Part shown: piece after piece, positions 36,408 through 45,179 of the stretch
Layout of the letters: the number at the start of each line of letters is the position of its first letter
How positions within the stretch are numbered: the stretch's first letter is position 1
Assembly: GCF_025060755.1 (NCBI RefSeq)
Contig: NZ_JANYUY010000001.1
Location: 522,628 to 586,627, forward strand
Direction: 5' to 3'
From: Paenibacillus doosanensis
GTDB taxonomy: Bacteria; Bacillota; Bacilli; Paenibacillales; NBRC-103111
Length of the DNA: 64,000 nucleotides
Translations under genes and position numbers: made by a program
Notes under the pieces: generated by a model
Databases searched by the model: none
Told to the model about the DNA's origin: nothing
What the model saw: the letters and a program-made list of their open reading frames with translations, nothing else

Positions 36408-37421
36408 TTATAATTCAACAACCGCTTTAATGACACCCGTCTCCGGCTTCAGCCACGATTCATAGGCATCTATCATCTCATCGAAGCCGGCCCGATGCGT
36501 AATGAACGAAGACGTATCGATACGGCCGCCGCGGAGGCTGTCGAGCACATGCTCGAAGTCGGCCCGGGTCGCGTTGCGGCTGCTGATTATCGACATTTCC
36601 CGCTTGTGGAATTCGGGATCGCTGAAGGCGATATCGGATTTCACCAAGCCGACGTATACGAGCCTCCCGCCGTGAGACACATATTGGACGGCGCCCTCCA
36701 TCGATTTGGCGTTGCCCGTCGCATCGAACACTGCGGTCGGATAATCGCCTCCCGTCATATCCGCAATCTGCTGCAGCGGGTTTTCCTTCGCATTGACGAT
36801 GTAATCGGCCGGCGCCCACTCTTTGCAGTACTGAAGCCGCTCTTCATTGATATCGAGCGCGATGACCCGGGCCCCCGCCAGCTTGGCGAATTTCATGACG
36901 CCCAGACCGATCGGTCCGGCACCGATAACCAGCGCGAATTCGCCCGGGACGATCTGCGCCCGGCGAACCGCATGAGCGCCGATGCTGAAGCATTCTACGA
37001 TCGCCGTCTGATCGTAGCCGAGCCCTTCGGCGGACAGCAGATGATCCGCCGGAACGGTCATATATTCGCGCATCCCGCCGTCCTGATGCACGCCGAGCAC
37101 GCTCATCTTTACGCAGCAGTTCGGCTTGCCGCTGCGGCAGGCGACGCATTCGCCGCATTCGAGATACGGAATGACCGCTACCGTATCGCCCGCCTTAAGT
37201 CCTTGAGCGTTCGCGCCAATCTCTATCACCTCTCCGGCAAGCTCATGCCCCAATACGCGCGGGTACACAAAGTAAGGCTGATTGCCCCGGTACGCGTGCA
37301 AGTCGGTGCCGCAAATCCCAATCCGCCGGATGCGAATTAACGCTTCACCGGGTGCCGCCTCCGGTTTCTCCGTCTCCTTCATCGCCAAACGATTCGGTTC
37401 CTCGCATACAATCGTTTTCAT
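36408..37421 (-). CDS. Zinc-dependent alcohol/polyol dehydrogenase (MDR family)
   Basis: 337 residues from the ATG at 37421 (AGAGGCG upstream; an earlier ATG at 37466 lacks a site). Catalytic zinc ligands in RIGICGTDLHAY and GHELAGEV, the structural zinc loop CGECVACRSGKPNCC, and Rossmann motif VIGAGPIGLGVMKFAK with Asp after the second strand (IALDIN), which predicts NAD. Typical of sorbitol, threonine or galactitol-type dehydrogenases. It follows an aldo/keto reductase gene by 57 bases under a LacI-type operator, so a sugar or uronate oxidation role is likely. Confidence 0.92.
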   Translation of the reverse strand: MKTIVCEEPNRLAMKETEKPEAAPGEALIRIRRIGICGTDLHAYRGNQPYFVYPRVLGHELAGEVIEIGANAQGLKAGDTVAVIPYLECGECVACRSGKPNCCVKMSVLGVHQDGGMREYMTVPADHLLSAEGLGYDQTAIVECFSIGAHAVRRAQIVPGEFALVIGAGPIGLGVMKFAKLAGARVIALDINEERLQYCKEWAPADYIVNAKENPLQQIADMTGGDYPTAVFDATGNAKSMEGAVQYVSHGGRLVYVGLVKSDIAFSDPEFHKREMSIISSRNATRADFEHVLDSLRGGRIDTSSFITHRAGFDEMIDAYESWLKPETGVIKAVVEL

Positions 37422-37478
37422 CCGAATTACGCCTCTTTTCTCCGAAATAGGGTTAGATGGTGACATGTAACGCGGCGA

Positions 37479-38411
37479 TTACATACTGTTTTCCGGCCTG
37501 CCGCTCGGCCATGTGTGGTTATGTACCGGCTTCAGCAGCTCCAGCACCTGCGCCAGCTCCTCCTGATCGATCGGCTCGTCCGCCCAGTCGGCGTTCATCG
37601 CGATCGCTTGCGGTCTGGCCGTGCTGACCAGCGTCGTCGGAATCGCCTCGTTCGCGGTGGCAAATTGAATCGCCAGCTTCGGCAGGTTGATGCCGCGGGC
37701 CGCGCACGCTTCCGCCGCCTGCCGGCACACCCGCTTCGTCTCTTCTCCGGCGGGATGCCAGGACGGCGGCTCCTTGCCGCTCAGCAGCCCCATCGACAGC
37801 GGGGACGCATTGACGAGTCCCGTCCCCTTCGCAGCGATTAACGGCAGCAGCTCCGTCAGCGACGTATCGTTGAGCGAATAATGGCAGTAAGACAACATAC
37901 TGTCCACCTCGGCCGCATTCAGCACCGTGCGGAAGATCGCCAGCGGCAGACCGGATACGCCGGTAAAGCGAATTTTGCCCTGCTCCTTCAGACGCTGCAG
38001 CGCCGGAATGCTTTCCTCCAAAATTTGCTTCATGGAACCGAATTCAATATCATGCAAATATAAAATGTCGATGTAGTCCGTCTGGAGCCGCTGCAAGCTT
38101 TCATCCACGCTGCGGATAATTCGCCCGGGAGAGAAGTCGAACTCCTCGCTGCCGTAGCGGCCGGCCTTCGTGCTTAAGTAAAAGCGGCTGCGGTCGAGCT
38201 CGCTTATCGCTTGTCCCAGCACAGTCTCCGCCTTGGTCAAGCCGTAATACGGGGACACGTCGATCAGATTGATCCCGCGCTCTACCGCCTCATGGACGGC
38301 GCGTATTCCCTCCTTCTCGTCAATATCGCGGAAAACGCCTCCAAGCGACGAGGCCCCGAAGCTTAGCACCGAAACCTGAAGCCCCGTTTTCCCAAGCTGC
38401 CTATATTTCAT
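37479..38411 (-). CDS. Aldo/keto reductase (sugar dehydrogenase-like)
   Basis: 310 residues with the AKR barrel signature LGKTGLQVSVLSFGASSLGG and the tetrad Asp/Tyr in NLIDVSPYYGLTKAE, Lys in YLSTKAGRYG, His in IDILYLHDIEFG. It resembles the L-fucose/D-threo-aldose dehydrogenase group. First gene of a two-gene operon with the zinc dehydrogenase; GGAGG upstream. Confidence 0.92.
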   Translation of the reverse strand: MKYRQLGKTGLQVSVLSFGASSLGGVFRDIDEKEGIRAVHEAVERGINLIDVSPYYGLTKAETVLGQAISELDRSRFYLSTKAGRYGSEEFDFSPGRIIRSVDESLQRLQTDYIDILYLHDIEFGSMKQILEESIPALQRLKEQGKIRFTGVSGLPLAIFRTVLNAAEVDSMLSYCHYSLNDTSLTELLPLIAAKGTGLVNASPLSMGLLSGKEPPSWHPAGEETKRVCRQAAEACAARGINLPKLAIQFATANEAIPTTLVSTARPQAIAMNADWADEPIDQEELAQVLELLKPVHNHTWPSGRPENSM

Positions 38412-38518
38412 TCCTGTCCCTCCTCCTCTAGCATGACCTCATCCGCCGGTTCCCCTATCTTCCTCCGGCTTGCGGGCGGTGTCCGCCCGCTGCTGATTGC
38501 GGATCCGCCCGAAAATAT

Positions 38519-38552
38519 GTTATGTTTATGTTACCGATAACATTAACATAAC
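38519..38552. promoter_or_regulatory. 34-bp palindromic LacI-type operator
   Basis: Half-sites GTTATGTTTATGTTACC and its near-complement GATAACATTAACATAAC differ at two of 17 positions. The centre ATGTTACCGATAACAT has the CG dyad typical of LacI/GalR operators. It lies in the divergent promoter region between the aldo/keto reductase and the LacI gene, so it probably controls both. Confidence 0.8.
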
Positions 38553-38614
38553 AGCCTCTGCCCGATTCGTCAATCGGTCAAGCTCTTGAAAATTTGAGAG
38601 GAACTGAATTCATT

Positions 38615-39625
38615 ATGGTAACCATTTACGATATAGCCAAAAAAGCGAACGTGTCTCCCATGACCGTCTCCCGCGTCATTAACCATTCCCCCGCCATCAG
38701 CGAGGCGACGCGCCTGAAGGTCGAGGCCGTGATCCGGGAGATGGACTATATCCCGAACAAGCAGGCCAGAGGGCTTGTCTCCAAGGAAACGAAGCTCATA
38801 TCCCTGGTCATCCCGGATATCGCCAATCCGTTCTTTACGACCATCGCCCGAGGAGCCGAGGATAAAGCTCTCCAGTCCGGCTATCAGATGCTGCTCGGCA
38901 ACTCCGACGAACAGACGGACAAGGAATGCCGTTACGTCGATCTGCTGCTGTCCTCCAAAGTGGACGGCGTCCTCATCGCGCCGACGGGCGACGCTTCCTT
39001 GTCCAACCTGCGCAAGCTGGCGAAGCGCCGCGTCCCGTTCGTCTTCGTCGACCGCTATGTCGAAGGCATCGACGCCGATCTGGCAAGCGGCGACAACGTG
39101 GAGACGACCAGAGAGCTTGTCGCTCATCTGGCGGAGCAGGGACATCGCCGGATCGCGCTGATCAACGGTCCTTCGGGCATTTCCAACGCCCGCGAGAGAA
39201 GACAGGCGTTCCTTGACGCACTGGTGCTAAGCGGCCTTGAGGCCTATCCGGAGCTGCTGATCGAAACGCATTTCCGGCAGGACAGCTTCTCGGACATCGT
39301 CCGGACCTTCATGGCTCTTGCTCCGTCTGCCCGGCCTACGGCGATCGTGGCGGCGAACAATTTCATCGGCGTCAACACGCTGCGGGCGCTGAAAGAAATG
39401 AACGTGACCGTTCCGGATGAAATCGCCGTCGCTTGTTTCGACGATCCCGAGCCGATTCCGGACTATAACCCGTTTCTGACGGTAGCGGCCCAACCGGCCT
39501 ACGACATCGGCTATATGGGAATGCAGATGCTGATCGAACGAATCGAAGGCACCGCCCCTGCGCGGAGCCGCAAGATCATGCTGCCCTCGACGCTGATCGT
39601 GCGTAAATCGACGGTGAAAGCGTAA
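38615..39625 (+). CDS. LacI family transcriptional regulator
   Basis: 336 residues. N-terminal LacI headpiece TIYDIAKKANVSPMTVSRVIN, hinge YIPNKQARGL, then a periplasmic-binding-protein-like sugar sensor (LVIPDIANPFFTTIARGAEDKA). The start is placed at ATG 38615, whose product begins MVTIYDIAKK as in the family; a longer frame from 38594 has no better site. It faces the AKR/ADH operon across the 34-bp palindrome and should repress it until its sugar ligand binds. Confidence 0.93.
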   Translation: MVTIYDIAKKANVSPMTVSRVINHSPAISEATRLKVEAVIREMDYIPNKQARGLVSKETKLISLVIPDIANPFFTTIARGAEDKALQSGYQMLLGNSDEQTDKECRYVDLLLSSKVDGVLIAPTGDASLSNLRKLAKRRVPFVFVDRYVEGIDADLASGDNVETTRELVAHLAEQGHRRIALINGPSGISNARERRQAFLDALVLSGLEAYPELLIETHFRQDSFSDIVRTFMALAPSARPTAIVAANNFIGVNTLRALKEMNVTVPDEIAVACFDDPEPIPDYNPFLTVAAQPAYDIGYMGMQMLIERIEGTAPARSRKIMLPSTLIVRKSTVKA

Positions 39626-39703
39626 GTGCAGCCGCCGGGCATCATTTTAAAGGGTTGCGGCAATGGGGAAAACATCTATCGTTGTCTTTTCGAAGATGTA
39701 GTA

Positions 39704-39740
39704 AAAAACGGTGCGACCCCAAGGATCGCACCGTTTTCCC
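39704..39740. terminator. Bidirectional terminator between LacI and PfkB genes
   Basis: AAAACGGTGCGA-CCCCAAGGA-TCGCACCGTTTT, a near-perfect stem with A-run before and T-run after. It serves both convergent genes. Confidence 0.88.
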
Positions 39741-39761
39741 TCACTCTATTCCGGCAGGCGG

Positions 39762-40712
39762 CTAGCCTGTTATCCGTTCTACACTCACCTCGCGGAGCAG
39801 CCGCTCCACATCGCTTGCCTTCACATATCCGGCCTTCGCGTTCAGCGCATTGGCCGTGCCGACTGCCGTCGCAAACGCGATCCGCTCTTCCGCAGGCAGC
39901 TCCTGCGCCGTGCTTACGGCCATTCCGGCGACGAAAGCGTCGCCGCAGCCGACCGTGTTTACGGCCTCGATCCGCGGGGCTGCAGCCCTGTACAGGCTGC
40001 CGTCGAACGAAGACAGCGAGCCTTCCGCTCCGAGCGACACCGTCACGCCCGCCATGCCCCTAGCTTGCAGCGAAGCCAGCTTCTCTTGCAAAGTCCGGCT
40101 GGACGAAGCAGCTTCCCCGTTCATTTCCTCGCCGAGCAGCTGCACGATTTCATCCTCATTCGGTTTAATGAAATCAGGAACCGCCTGGACGCCGCTTCGC
40201 AGCGCCTCCCCGCTGGTATCGAGAAAAGCCAGCGCTCCGGCCTGCTTCACAATCCCGATCAGCTCGGCGTAATAGCCGCTGGGCACGCCGCTCGGCAAAC
40301 TGCCGCTGAAGCAGACGATGCGCGAGCGGGCAGCCAGCCTGCCGACCGCCGCCGAAAGCTGCTCCATCGCCCGATCCGGGATCGACGGTCCCGGCTCCAG
40401 CACCTCTGTCGAGACGCCGACTTCCTCGTCGATCATGTTCAGACAGAGCCGCGATTCTTCTTCCACCTGCACGAAATCATGGGCAATGCCTTGCCTGCTT
40501 AACGCCATCCGAATCCAGTCCCCGTTATAGCCGCCGAGGAACCCGGTCGCCGTAACGGGGAGCCCCAGCTGATGGATCACCCTTGCCACATTAATTCCTT
40601 TACCGCCGGGCTCGGCATACATCTGCTTGACGCGCGACACGCGGCCCAGCGGAAAACGCGCCATGTAATACGTTTTGTCTATCGCCGCATTAAGCGTAAC
40701 CGTCGTTATCAT
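39762..40712 (-). CDS. PfkB-family hexose-phosphate kinase (1-phosphofructokinase/tagatose-6-P kinase-like)
   Basis: 316 residues from the ATG at 40712 with AGGAGGAAC upstream. PfkB signatures PGGKGINVARVI near residue 40 and NTVGCGDAFVAGMAV near 250 (catalytic Asp). It follows a class II aldolase gene, so the pair converts a hexose monophosphate to the 1,6-bisphosphate and cleaves it; fructose-1-phosphate and tagatose-6-phosphate are the leading candidates. Confidence 0.9.
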   Translation of the reverse strand: MITTVTLNAAIDKTYYMARFPLGRVSRVKQMYAEPGGKGINVARVIHQLGLPVTATGFLGGYNGDWIRMALSRQGIAHDFVQVEEESRLCLNMIDEEVGVSTEVLEPGPSIPDRAMEQLSAAVGRLAARSRIVCFSGSLPSGVPSGYYAELIGIVKQAGALAFLDTSGEALRSGVQAVPDFIKPNEDEIVQLLGEEMNGEAASSSRTLQEKLASLQARGMAGVTVSLGAEGSLSSFDGSLYRAAAPRIEAVNTVGCGDAFVAGMAVSTAQELPAEERIAFATAVGTANALNAKAGYVKASDVERLLREVSVERITG

Positions 40713-40747
40713 CCTGTTCCTCCTAAAAGCGCCGCGAAGCTCGGCGC

Positions 40748-41614
40748 CTAGCGCCAATCGCTCGCTTTGCCAATGCAGCCGACCATCCGCATTTTTTCGA
40801 TGGCCGCCGCTTTGACCGCTTGTTTCGCCGGAATCATATATTTGCGCGGATCGTTTTCATCCGGATTTTCGGCAAACACGCGCTTGATCGCATCGGAGAA
40901 GACGATCCGGATTTCCGTAGCGATGTTCATTTTGGCCATACCGAGAGCGACACAGCGTTTCACCTGTTCCTCCGGAATGCCCGATCCGCCGTGCAGTACG
41001 AGCGGTTCCGCAACCTTCTGCGCAATGCGGCCGATCCGGTCGAAATCGATCTTCGGCTCCCCTTTATAAATCCCGTGGGCCGTTCCGATCGCAGGTGCCA
41101 GCGTAGGCACTCCCGTCAGCTCAATGAAACGGGCGCATTCGTCCGGGTCCGCCATCAGCGCTTCATGCTCGGCGACCACGATATCGTCCTCGACGCCGCC
41201 GACTTTGCCGAGCTCCGCTTCGACATTAATGCCGACCGCCTTGGCGATTTCCACGACGCGCTTCGTCTGGCGCACATTCTCTTCGAACGGATGCATCGAC
41301 GCATCGATCATCACCGAGGTGTAGCCTGCGCGAATGCATTGTACGAGCACGTCGAACTCAGTGCAGTGATCGAGATGCAGCGCGATCGGAACGCTGGAGC
41401 GGTCGGCGGCCGTTCTTGCGGCGGCGGCGATATAGTCCGCTCCCAAATGCTTGACGGTCCCTACCGTCGATTGCAAAATCAAAGGCGAGTTGGTTTCTTC
41501 CGCCGCTTCGACAACGGCTTGCAGCATTTCCAGCGTGTGTACGTTAAAAGCTCCTACAGCGTAGCCGTTCGCTCTGGCCGCTTGCAGTAATGGGGTGGAC
41601 GATACTAATGGCAT
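40748..41614 (-). CDS. Class II ketose-bisphosphate aldolase
   Basis: 288 residues. Zinc ligands: His in ALHLDHCTEF (near 83), His in IGTAHGIYKGEPKIDFDRI and His in PLVLHGGSGIPEE; the Glu of NVEAELGKVGG is also present. Length and pattern fit fructose/tagatose-1,6-bisphosphate or IolJ-type aldolases. GGAGG precedes the ATG. Cotranscribed with the PfkB kinase. Confidence 0.92.
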   Translation of the reverse strand: MPLVSSTPLLQAARANGYAVGAFNVHTLEMLQAVVEAAEETNSPLILQSTVGTVKHLGADYIAAAARTAADRSSVPIALHLDHCTEFDVLVQCIRAGYTSVMIDASMHPFEENVRQTKRVVEIAKAVGINVEAELGKVGGVEDDIVVAEHEALMADPDECARFIELTGVPTLAPAIGTAHGIYKGEPKIDFDRIGRIAQKVAEPLVLHGGSGIPEEQVKRCVALGMAKMNIATEIRIVFSDAIKRVFAENPDENDPRKYMIPAKQAVKAAAIEKMRMVGCIGKASDWR

Positions 41615-41653
41615 ATGATTACCTCCAAATGATGAATAATCTTAAGAAACGAG

Positions 41654-41866
41654 TCATCCTTGCAGCAAAGCATGTCCCGGCAAGCCGGGTTGAAAACGAT
41701 CGCGACGGGGGAAAGGTCTGCCGACATTTTGGGCAACGATATACCGACGCATTTCCATTCGGTCTCCCGCAGGCTTAACGAAGTTTTCGCTCATAGTTTT
41801 GAACGATACCTTCAATTGATGAGACGCGAAGCTGCAGCCTGTGCGATCTATTGCCGCCCGCTTCAT
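41654..41866 (-). CDS. Possible small leader ORF in the aldolase 5' region
   Basis: A 70-residue frame starting at an ATG with AAGGAG five bases upstream, inside the long leader between the promoter and the aldolase gene. The product (MKRAAIDRTGCSFASHQLKV...) has no recognisable domain. The good ribosome site is the only support; it may be a leader peptide or chance. Confidence 0.3.
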   Translation of the reverse strand: MKRAAIDRTGCSFASHQLKVSFKTMSENFVKPAGDRMEMRRYIVAQNVGRPFPRRDRFQPGLPGHALLQG

Positions 41867-41959
41867 GCCTTCTCCTTCGCCTTTTCTTGCGCTTCGACGC
41901 GGTACTGGACCGCGAAGACCGGGTGGAACGATCACTCCATCCATGTCGTTTATAATGAA

Positions 41960-41988
41960 ATATTAAATCATTTTTTTGATTTTTTCAA
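41960..41988 (-). promoter_or_regulatory. Sigma-A promoter of the aldolase/PfkB operon
   Basis: TTGAAA and TAATAT spaced by 17 bases on the minus strand. The core lies in an AT-rich block with repeated ATGATT and ATCAAA words that may be a regulator site. It leaves a leader of more than 330 bases before the aldolase start. Confidence 0.6.
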
Positions 41989-42085
41989 TCATTTATTTTA
42001 TGAATTTGGCGAATCCGCTCTTCTTCATGCATAATGGAGATAAGCCGTTTATCGCACATCCATCAACAAGGAGGCTCAAAACCTT

Positions 42086-42748
42086 TTGAAACCGTCCTAT
42101 CGCCCATTCCCATCGCTTCTTCTTACCGCTCTGTTCTGCGCGGCGGGATTCGGCATCATCGCTGCGCTCGTCGGTACGAGCCATACGGACGGCTTCGATT
42201 CCGCACTCATCTCTGCCATTCAAGGGATGGAATCAGCGCCGTTAACCCGCATTATGCAATCATTTACTTTTATCGGGGCGGGTCTGCCCGCGGGGCTATT
42301 GGCCTGTCTGCTTGCCGTCGTTCTATATATATGCTGCGGTCTGCGCCGCGAGCTGCTCTTCTTCTTTGCCATACCCGGCGGTTCCTGGCTGCTTAACGAG
42401 CTGCTGAAGCTTCTATTTCACAGGGAGCGTCCGGCATTATACCGGCTGGCGGAGGCGGCGGGATACAGCTTTCCCAGCGGCCACTCGATGGCGGCGTTCA
42501 GCTTGTACGGCGTATTCCTCTTCCTCGTCTGGAGGCATGTGCCTTCATTGCCGGTACGGATTCTGCTTCTGCTCTGCGGCGCGTTCATGATCGTCATGGT
42601 CGGCATCAGCCGCATTTATTTGGGCGTGCATTATCCGAGCGACGTAGCGGCTGGCTTTATGGCCAGCGGCTGTTGGCTCGCCTTCGCGATCGAAGTCTAC
42701 CGGCGTTATTCCGGCCCCGGTTTCGAGAAAGCCTCTGCACGCCTTTAG
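42086..42748 (+). CDS. PAP2-family phosphatase, probable undecaprenyl-diphosphate phosphatase
   Basis: 220 residues from a TTG at 42086 with AAGGAGG upstream. Six membrane helices and the three phosphatase motifs in order: KLLFHRERP, YSFPSGHSMAAF and SRIYLGVHYPSDVAAG. Bacillus relatives such as BcrC recycle the cell-wall lipid carrier. Confidence 0.92.
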   Translation: MKPSYRPFPSLLLTALFCAAGFGIIAALVGTSHTDGFDSALISAIQGMESAPLTRIMQSFTFIGAGLPAGLLACLLAVVLYICCGLRRELLFFFAIPGGSWLLNELLKLLFHRERPALYRLAEAAGYSFPSGHSMAAFSLYGVFLFLVWRHVPSLPVRILLLLCGAFMIVMVGISRIYLGVHYPSDVAAGFMASGCWLAFAIEVYRRYSGPGFEKASARL

Positions 42749-42871
42749 AAATGCGGTGATTTCGTCATCATGTTCTGCGGTCGATAGAGGGTTCTTCCCC
42801 GGTGAAAAAAGAACGGAAGGCCGCACTCCGCGGCAGATTATTTTATACGCAAACGGCAAGGGGGATTCACG

Positions 42872-43171
42872 ATGGCTTTCGGAATAGCAAGGCGCGAGCT
42901 TAACGCTTGGAAGGAGAAGGTCGCGCGGGGAGAAATCGCATATTTGACGCATTACTGGTACGAGCCGCGGTTTCCGGGGATCAAGACGGTGACCAAAGTC
43001 GGCTGCTCCGATCTGGAGCGGCTGCGGAGCTGGTGCGCCGAGCGCGGCTTGAACCCGGATTACATCCATTACCGGGCCGAGTTTCCTCACTATGACCTGA
43101 TCGGCGCGAAGCAGAAGGAGATCTTGTATCAAGAACGGCTCTGGGAGCAGATGGAGCGGTTTGGGATATAA
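42872..43171 (+). CDS. Conserved small protein, YneQ-like
   Basis: 99 residues, starting MAFGIARRELNAWKEKV with AAGGGGG upstream. Contains GEIAYLTHYWYEPRFPG, TKVGCSDLERLRSW and DYIHYRAEFPHYDLIG. From memory this matches the size and layout of B. subtilis YneQ, a protein of unknown function. No catalytic motif or membrane segment. Confidence 0.75.
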   Translation: MAFGIARRELNAWKEKVARGEIAYLTHYWYEPRFPGIKTVTKVGCSDLERLRSWCAERGLNPDYIHYRAEFPHYDLIGAKQKEILYQERLWEQMERFGI

Positions 43172-43291
43172 GCAGGGCTTATGAAATGAAAAGGCGATGT
43201 CTACGGCATACCGCGCTAAACGGCCCCCGTTCCGTATACGCGAACCAGGGGCCGTGAACTGGGTGGGTTCTTATACAATTATTTACAGACC

Positions 43292-43324
43292 CAAAAAAGC
43301 CCATGACAGACATGGACTTTTTCG
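43292..43324 (-). terminator. Terminator after the orphan solute-binding protein
   Basis: Minus strand AAAGTCCATG-TCTGT-CATGGGCTTTTTT, nine bases past the stop at 43333. Confidence 0.85.
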
Positions 43325-43332
43325 TAGGAGAT

Positions 43333-44643
43333 TTATTTCGCTTTTTCCTCAATCGCTTTATTCGCCTTCTCCTCGGCTTCCCGCAAGGCCGTATTAACAT
43401 CTTTCCCCGCTGCCAATTCTTTGGCCGCAGCATCGAGCGCCGAACGAACTAAAGCGTCATATTCCGTGAGGGGATCGTTTATCGGGCGTGTTTTTGACTT
43501 AAATATTCCGCTGATGTTTTTTCCTTGAAGATAAGGCACATTTGCGCCATACTGTGTTTGAAAATCCGTTTTGGCTAAAGCGGAAATTTTTCCGCTTTTG
43601 CTCAGCTCCGCTTGCACTTCATCGGAAGTAAAGATCGACATCACTTGAAAAGCTTCATTCTTATATTTGCTTTGCTTATTCAGCATGATCGTATGCGGGG
43701 TAATGATGCGGCCTGTGCCGATGGCTTCCGGATAGTTGGGAAGAGAGACGAAATCCCATGGAATTTTATCCGCGATACTCGGGTCCGTGCTCGCTATCAT
43801 ATCGGGAACCCAGGCGGTCAGCATGGCGATATTCCCGTTCTTAAAGAAATCACTGCTGCCGTAGGTGATCTTCTTATCCTCTCCGAGAAATCCGGGGATG
43901 TCGATCATCTCTTTCATCGTAGTGAGCACTTTTTTCCAATTATCGTTATTAATTGCCGCTTTGTTCGTAGCCGGATCAACGTACGGTAAGGAAAGTCCGT
44001 AACCTAAGCGGGAAACCGTATCGGGACTGAGCCCAATATATCGGACCCCGTTTTCCGTTTTGGTGACCTTGCGGGCTAACTGGATGATCTCGTCCCAGGT
44101 CATTCCGTCCTTCGGATACGGGACAGCGAATTTATCGAAAATATCTTTATTATAGAGAAGAGCTGCGATGTTCTGCGCAACCGGCAGCGCGTATATGGCG
44201 CCTTTTCCACCGCTGTAAACTTTAACCGCGTCGATCGCATTAGAGTCAAAACGGCTCAAATCGAAGTTGTTGCTCTTAATCAGCACGCTCAGATCCTCAG
44301 GCACATCTAGCTCTCGCCAAAGCGGAGTATTAGCGTCCGTCGTATAGATCAGATCCGGAACGATGCCCGCAGCCACCAAATCCTCCGGATTGGTGCCTGT
44401 CCCTTTACGTACAATATTAAACGAAATATTCGGATACTTTTTTTGCACAGGCTGAACGATAAATTTGTCGATTTCCTCATTGCTGATCGCCGCGTGCTGG
44501 TACAGAGTAAGCGTTATCGGTTCGCTGGTTATTTCATTTTTCGTTGGAACATTCTCCGTGCTGTCCTTTGTGTCCGTTCCTTGGCTGCAACCGGCAAGCG
44601 CCGCGACCAGTATAACGGAAGATACCGTTCTCATCCACTTCAT
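43333..44643 (-). CDS. Sugar ABC transporter solute-binding lipoprotein (orphan)
   Basis: 436 residues, lipobox VILVAALAGCSQG near residue 19. Family 1 binding-protein blocks YNKDIFDKFAVPYPKDGMTWDEIIQLARKV and DFFKNGNIAMLTAW. Like the protein at 32870-34186 it has no permease or ATPase nearby and shares several motifs with it. GGAGGGG precedes the ATG; a cre-like site lies upstream. Confidence 0.9.
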   Translation of the reverse strand: MKWMRTVSSVILVAALAGCSQGTDTKDSTENVPTKNEITSEPITLTLYQHAAISNEEIDKFIVQPVQKKYPNISFNIVRKGTGTNPEDLVAAGIVPDLIYTTDANTPLWRELDVPEDLSVLIKSNNFDLSRFDSNAIDAVKVYSGGKGAIYALPVAQNIAALLYNKDIFDKFAVPYPKDGMTWDEIIQLARKVTKTENGVRYIGLSPDTVSRLGYGLSLPYVDPATNKAAINNDNWKKVLTTMKEMIDIPGFLGEDKKITYGSSDFFKNGNIAMLTAWVPDMIASTDPSIADKIPWDFVSLPNYPEAIGTGRIITPHTIMLNKQSKYKNEAFQVMSIFTSDEVQAELSKSGKISALAKTDFQTQYGANVPYLQGKNISGIFKSKTRPINDPLTEYDALVRSALDAAAKELAAGKDVNTALREAEEKANKAIEEKAK

Positions 44644-44687
44644 CTTTTTCCCCTCCTAATGATTTCATTACCTAAATGAAAACTTTT

Positions 44688-44701
44688 GGTAAGCGGTTTC
44701 A
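44688..44701. promoter_or_regulatory. Cre-like (CcpA) site
   Basis: Minus strand TGAAACCGCTTACC matches 12 of 14 positions of the catabolite-responsive element consensus as I recall it. It sits 45-58 bases upstream of the solute-binding-protein start, near the promoter. Confidence 0.45.
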
Positions 44702-44873
44702 AATGTTGCGATAAACGATAAATGCACTCCGGCATCACCACATAACATAAAGCATATCCTATATTTTTTTAAAATTCATTGGGCAATTCGATCATCATTT
44801 ATCCATTTCTTGATTTTATTGCTTTAATTATCCTTTAATGCATAAAATGTAATCGGGTGGCGTTCTAACACAT

Positions 44874-44908
44874 AAAAAGCCCCCACATATGATGGGAGCC
44901 TTCAGCAA
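44874..44908 (-). terminator. Terminator of the TIR-gene operon
   Basis: Minus strand AAGGCTCCCATCATATGTGGGGGCTTTTT, about 20 bases past the stop of the small 83-residue gene. Confidence 0.75.
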
Positions 44909-44927
44909 ATGTTCATAAATTTTTAAT

Positions 44928-45179
44928 TTAAACAAAAGACGGCTTTCTTGAATCAACGTCCCCAGTAAGAACTTTTACGTATTCTTTGTCTCCACCTTCA
45001 ACTGAAGGACCAACGTAGACAACGCCGACTCCGCCGTGTTTAATAGCCAGTAACACTTTTGATGCTCGATCAACACGATCTTTGCCCTTGGTGTCAATAA
45101 TTATTGATTGAGGTAGCAACTTTGTCATTTTATAACCCGGAGCGACTCCATGTCGACGATTACGTCTGCTATGCTTCAT
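44928..45179 (-). CDS. Small unknown protein overlapping the TIR-like gene
   Basis: 83 residues, strongly basic at the start (MKHSRRNRRHG), then TKLLPQSIIIDTKGKDRVDRASKVLLAIKHGG and VYVGPSVEGGDKEYV. I do not recognise a family. Its ATG overlaps the TIR-like gene's stop by four bases, so the two are translationally coupled; a partner or regulator of the TIR-like protein is a reasonable inference. Confidence 0.7.
   Translation of the reverse strand: MKHSRRNRRHGVAPGYKMTKLLPQSIIIDTKGKDRVDRASKVLLAIKHGGVGVVYVGPSVEGGDKEYVKVLTGDVDSRKPSFV

Noticed and set aside
41660..42034. 124-codon plus-strand frame before the PAP2 gene
   Set aside because: No ribosome site or domain; it overlaps the promoter and leader of the aldolase operon.
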